Below are positions 4,954-7,468 of a stretch of 7,468 bases of DNA, in pieces. Location: assembly GCA_002479245.1 (NCBI GenBank), contig DLMG01000393.1, positions 317 to 7,784 on the forward strand. The letters run 5' to 3'. This stretch comes from Verrucomicrobia subdivision 3 bacterium UBA7542 (GTDB lineage: Bacteria > Verrucomicrobiota > Verrucomicrobiia > Limisphaerales > UBA11358). The notes beneath the pieces were generated by a model. The model saw only the letters and a list, made by a program, of their open reading frames with translations. It was not told the origin of the DNA and made no database searches. The first letter of the stretch is position 1, and each line of letters opens with the position of its first letter. Position numbers and translations under genes: made by a program.

Positions 4954-5781
4954 ATGTCAATCGTTGCAACTCAATCCCAAATCGCCGCCCAACCGCCACT
5001 GGCGCGCCAGCGTTCCATCGCCGACCTGCTTGCGCCGCTGGATCAAATCGCCGCCCATTCACCCAACCTCGTGGCGAACCACGACGCCATTTTTGAAACC
5101 GGGGGTGAGACTTACACCCTGCCGCGATATTTGTTTGTTGGGCCGAAGGGCGGCGACACGCCGATTCGCATCGGGATTTTTGCGGGCATTCATGGTGATG
5201 AGCCGGAAGGCGTGCGCGCGGTGGTTCAATTTCTCAAATTGCTGGAAGCCAGGCCGGAACTGGCCGCCGGTTATTATTTGTCGTTCTATCCGGTCTGCAA
5301 TCCGACCGGCTTCGAAGACGGCACGCGCCACTCGCGCAACGGCAGGGATTTGAACCGCGAATTCTGGAGCAACTCCAGCGAACCCGAAGTCCGGCTGTTG
5401 CAGGCCGAACTCATTTCGCGTTCCTTCAATGGCATTATTTCGCTGCACACCGATGACACCAGTGACGGCTTTTACGGCATCGTGCGCGGCGCGACGTTGA
5501 CCAAGCATCTCATTGAGCCTGCGTTGCAGGCCGCCGGGAAATTTCTGCCGCGCGACCGGCGTCCAATCATTGACGGCTTCCAGGCGCGCGACGGCGTCAT
5601 CCGCGATGCTTACGATGGCGTGTTGAGCGCGCCGCCGAAAGTACGGCCGCGTCCATTTGAAATCATCCTCGAAACGCCCCAGGCGCCGCCGACCTTTTTG
5701 AAGGAATGCGCGTTTGTCGCGGCGCTCAAAACCATTTTGACCGAATACCGCAAATTCATCGCTTACGCACCAAACCTGTAA
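4954..5781 (+). CDS. M14-family zinc carboxypeptidase / deacylase (AstE-AspA-like)
   Basis: A 275-residue predicted cytoplasmic metallohydrolase without a signal peptide. Zinc ligands H80 and E83 lie in GIHGDEPEG and the third, H165, in ISLHTDDT. RHSRNGRDLNREF (125-137) holds the Asn-Arg pair that binds the substrate carboxylate in carboxypeptidase A-type enzymes, and E240 in FEIILETPQ is in place as the catalytic general base. All key residues are therefore present. The length and compact architecture fit the succinylglutamate desuccinylase/aspartoacylase branch or small M14 carboxypeptidases; I cannot decide between them. It lies between the sulfate-binding protein and cysK, 12 bases before cysK, so it is probably part of the operon. 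A role in freeing a cysteine- or sulfur-containing conjugate, or an acylated amino acid linked to cysteine synthesis, is speculation from position. Confidence 0.85.
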   Translation: MSIVATQSQIAAQPPLARQRSIADLLAPLDQIAAHSPNLVANHDAIFETGGETYTLPRYLFVGPKGGDTPIRIGIFAGIHGDEPEGVRAVVQFLKLLEARPELAAGYYLSFYPVCNPTGFEDGTRHSRNGRDLNREFWSNSSEPEVRLLQAELISRSFNGIISLHTDDTSDGFYGIVRGATLTKHLIEPALQAAGKFLPRDRRPIIDGFQARDGVIRDAYDGVLSAPPKVRPRPFEIILETPQAPPTFLKECAFVAALKTILTEYRKFIAYAPNL

Positions 5782-5793
5782 CATTAACATTAT

Positions 5794-6774
5794 ATGAGCC
5801 GAATATTCAATGACATTACTGAAACCATTGGCAACACCCCGCTCGTGCGCCTAAACCGCACGGCGAAAAAGCACGGCGCCATCGCCGACGTGCTGCTCAA
5901 ACTCGAATTCTTCAACCCGCTCTCCAGCGTCAAGGACCGCATTGGCATCGCCATGATTGACGACGCGCTCAAGTCCGGGGCCATCAGCCAGGGCACCGTG
6001 CTTATCGAGCCGACCAGCGGCAACACCGGTATTGCGCTGGCGTTCGTCGCGGCGGCGAAGGGGCTGAAACTCATTTTGACGATGCCCGAAACGATGAGTC
6101 TGGAACGCCGAAAACTGTTGAAAATTCTTGGCGCGAAGCTCGTGCTTACCGAGGGCGCCAAGGGCATGAAGGGCGCCATTGCCAAGGCCGAGGAACTGAA
6201 TAAACAAATTCCCAACAGCTTCATTCCCCAGCAGTTTTCCAATCCAGCCAACCCGGAAATCCATCGCAAAACCACCGCCGAGGAAATCTGGCGCGACACT
6301 GACGGCAAGGTGGACTTTGTCGTCGCGGGCGTGGGCACCGGCGGCACCATCACCGGCATTGCGGAGGTCATCAAGAAACGCAAGCCGTCATTCAAGGCGG
6401 TTGCCGTTGAGCCGGCAAAGTCGCCGGTCATTTCCGGCGGCGCGCCCGGCCCGCACAAGTTGCAGGGCATCGGGCCGGGTTTCATTCCGGCGAACTTGAA
6501 CACCAAAATCGTGGACGAAGTCATCAAGGTGAACGAGGAGGATTCCGGCCCGATTTCCAAGGAGGTCAACCAGCTAGATGGCATTCCCATCGGCATTTCC
6601 AGCGGAGCGGCGGTCTGGGCGGCGTTGCAGGTGGCCAAACGCCCGGAAAACAAGGGCAAAACCATCGTGGCCATTGTGCCATCGTCATCCGAACGCTACC
6701 TTTCCACGTGGCTGTTCACTGACATCAACACTGACGCCGACGACGTCAGCAATCTATTTTCGCGTGATGCATAA
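5794..6774 (+). CDS. cysK: Cysteine synthase A (O-acetylserine sulfhydrylase)
   Basis: A 326-residue PLP enzyme that makes L-cysteine from O-acetylserine and sulfide in the cytoplasm. The opening [15 protein letters not shown] is typical. The PLP lysine is K47 in [17 protein letters not shown] (74-79) binds the substrate carboxylate; GTGGT (181-185) holds the cofactor phosphate; GISSGAA (267-273) and [10 protein letters not shown] (296-305) complete the CysK pattern. In most CysK proteins the last motif reads PSSGERYLST; Ser replaces Gly here. There is no N-terminal heme domain or C-terminal CBS pair, so it is not cystathionine beta-synthase. Start contexts of this and the next gene are AT-rich with no Shine-Dalgarno. 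Its neighbours supply sulfate and use sulfide, consistent with a cysteine/methionine operon. Confidence 0.96.
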   Translation: MSRIFNDITETIGNTPLVRLNRTAKKHGAIADVLLKLEFFNPLSSVKDRIGIAMIDDALKSGAISQGTVLIEPTSGNTGIALAFVAAAKGLKLILTMPETMSLERRKLLKILGAKLVLTEGAKGMKGAIAKAEELNKQIPNSFIPQQFSNPANPEIHRKTTAEEIWRDTDGKVDFVVAGVGTGGTITGIAEVIKKRKPSFKAVAVEPAKSPVISGGAPGPHKLQGIGPGFIPANLNTKIVDEVIKVNEEDSGPISKEVNQLDGIPIGISSGAAVWAALQVAKRPENKGKTIVAIVPSSSERYLSTWLFTDINTDADDVSNLFSRDA

Positions 6775-6824
6775 TTGCATTCAACCAATTCCACAATATC
6801 ATTAACAACCAACGAGTCATTTAG

Positions 6825-7468
<644 letters not shown>

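Noticed and set aside
4880..5353. 157-codon plus-strand frame overlapping the M14 gene
   Set aside because: Its composition is Arg/Pro/Ser-rich, as in a shifted reading of a GC-rich gene, while the overlapping frame has complete M14 motifs.

Overview
The window looks like a chromosomal segment of a Gram-negative bacterium, most plausibly Verrucomicrobiota (Pedosphaera-like). That placement is an inference from protein style, moderately high GC, AT-rich start-codon contexts without clear Shine-Dalgarno sequences, and the presence of an outer-membrane porin and a periplasmic binding protein. No mobile element, CRISPR array, rRNA or tRNA was seen.

Layout. Bases 1-35 hold the first 11 codons of a minus-strand gene that reads like S-methyl-5'-thioadenosine phosphorylase. 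Divergent from it is a stand-alone PilT/PilU-type retraction ATPase (120-1211). From 1283 onward everything on the plus strand points to sulfur assimilation: an Rrf2-family regulator with three cysteines, a 231-base regulatory gap, a YezD/DUF2292 small protein, an OprP-like porin with a coiled-coil N-terminus, a periplasmic sulfate-binding protein, a cytoplasmic M14-family zinc hydrolase, cysteine synthase (cysK), and the first two thirds of an O-acetylhomoserine sulfhydrylase (metY) that runs off the right edge. The likely flow is sulfate across the outer membrane (porin), capture in the periplasm (Sbp), and, after reduction by genes not in this window, sulfide incorporation into cysteine (CysK) and homocysteine (MetY). 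The ABC permease/ATPase and the reduction genes are absent here.

The most interesting part is the gap 1745-1975. It has a strong sigma70-type promoter (TTGACA, 16 bp, GATAAT). A perfect inverted repeat, TAACGAC-N7-GTCGTTA, begins on the last base of the -10. A second near-copy lies 116 bp downstream with the same spacer and the same position relative to a TAGAAT hexamer. A weaker third match lies inside the presumed promoter of the rrf2 gene itself. Between the two good copies is a 30-codon open frame with two adjacent Cys codons, and those codons form the 5' arm of a hairpin followed by a T-rich run. This suggests dual control of the sulfur operon: an Rrf2 operator set plus a possible cysteine-responsive leader peptide. 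Both are inferences from sequence and unproven.
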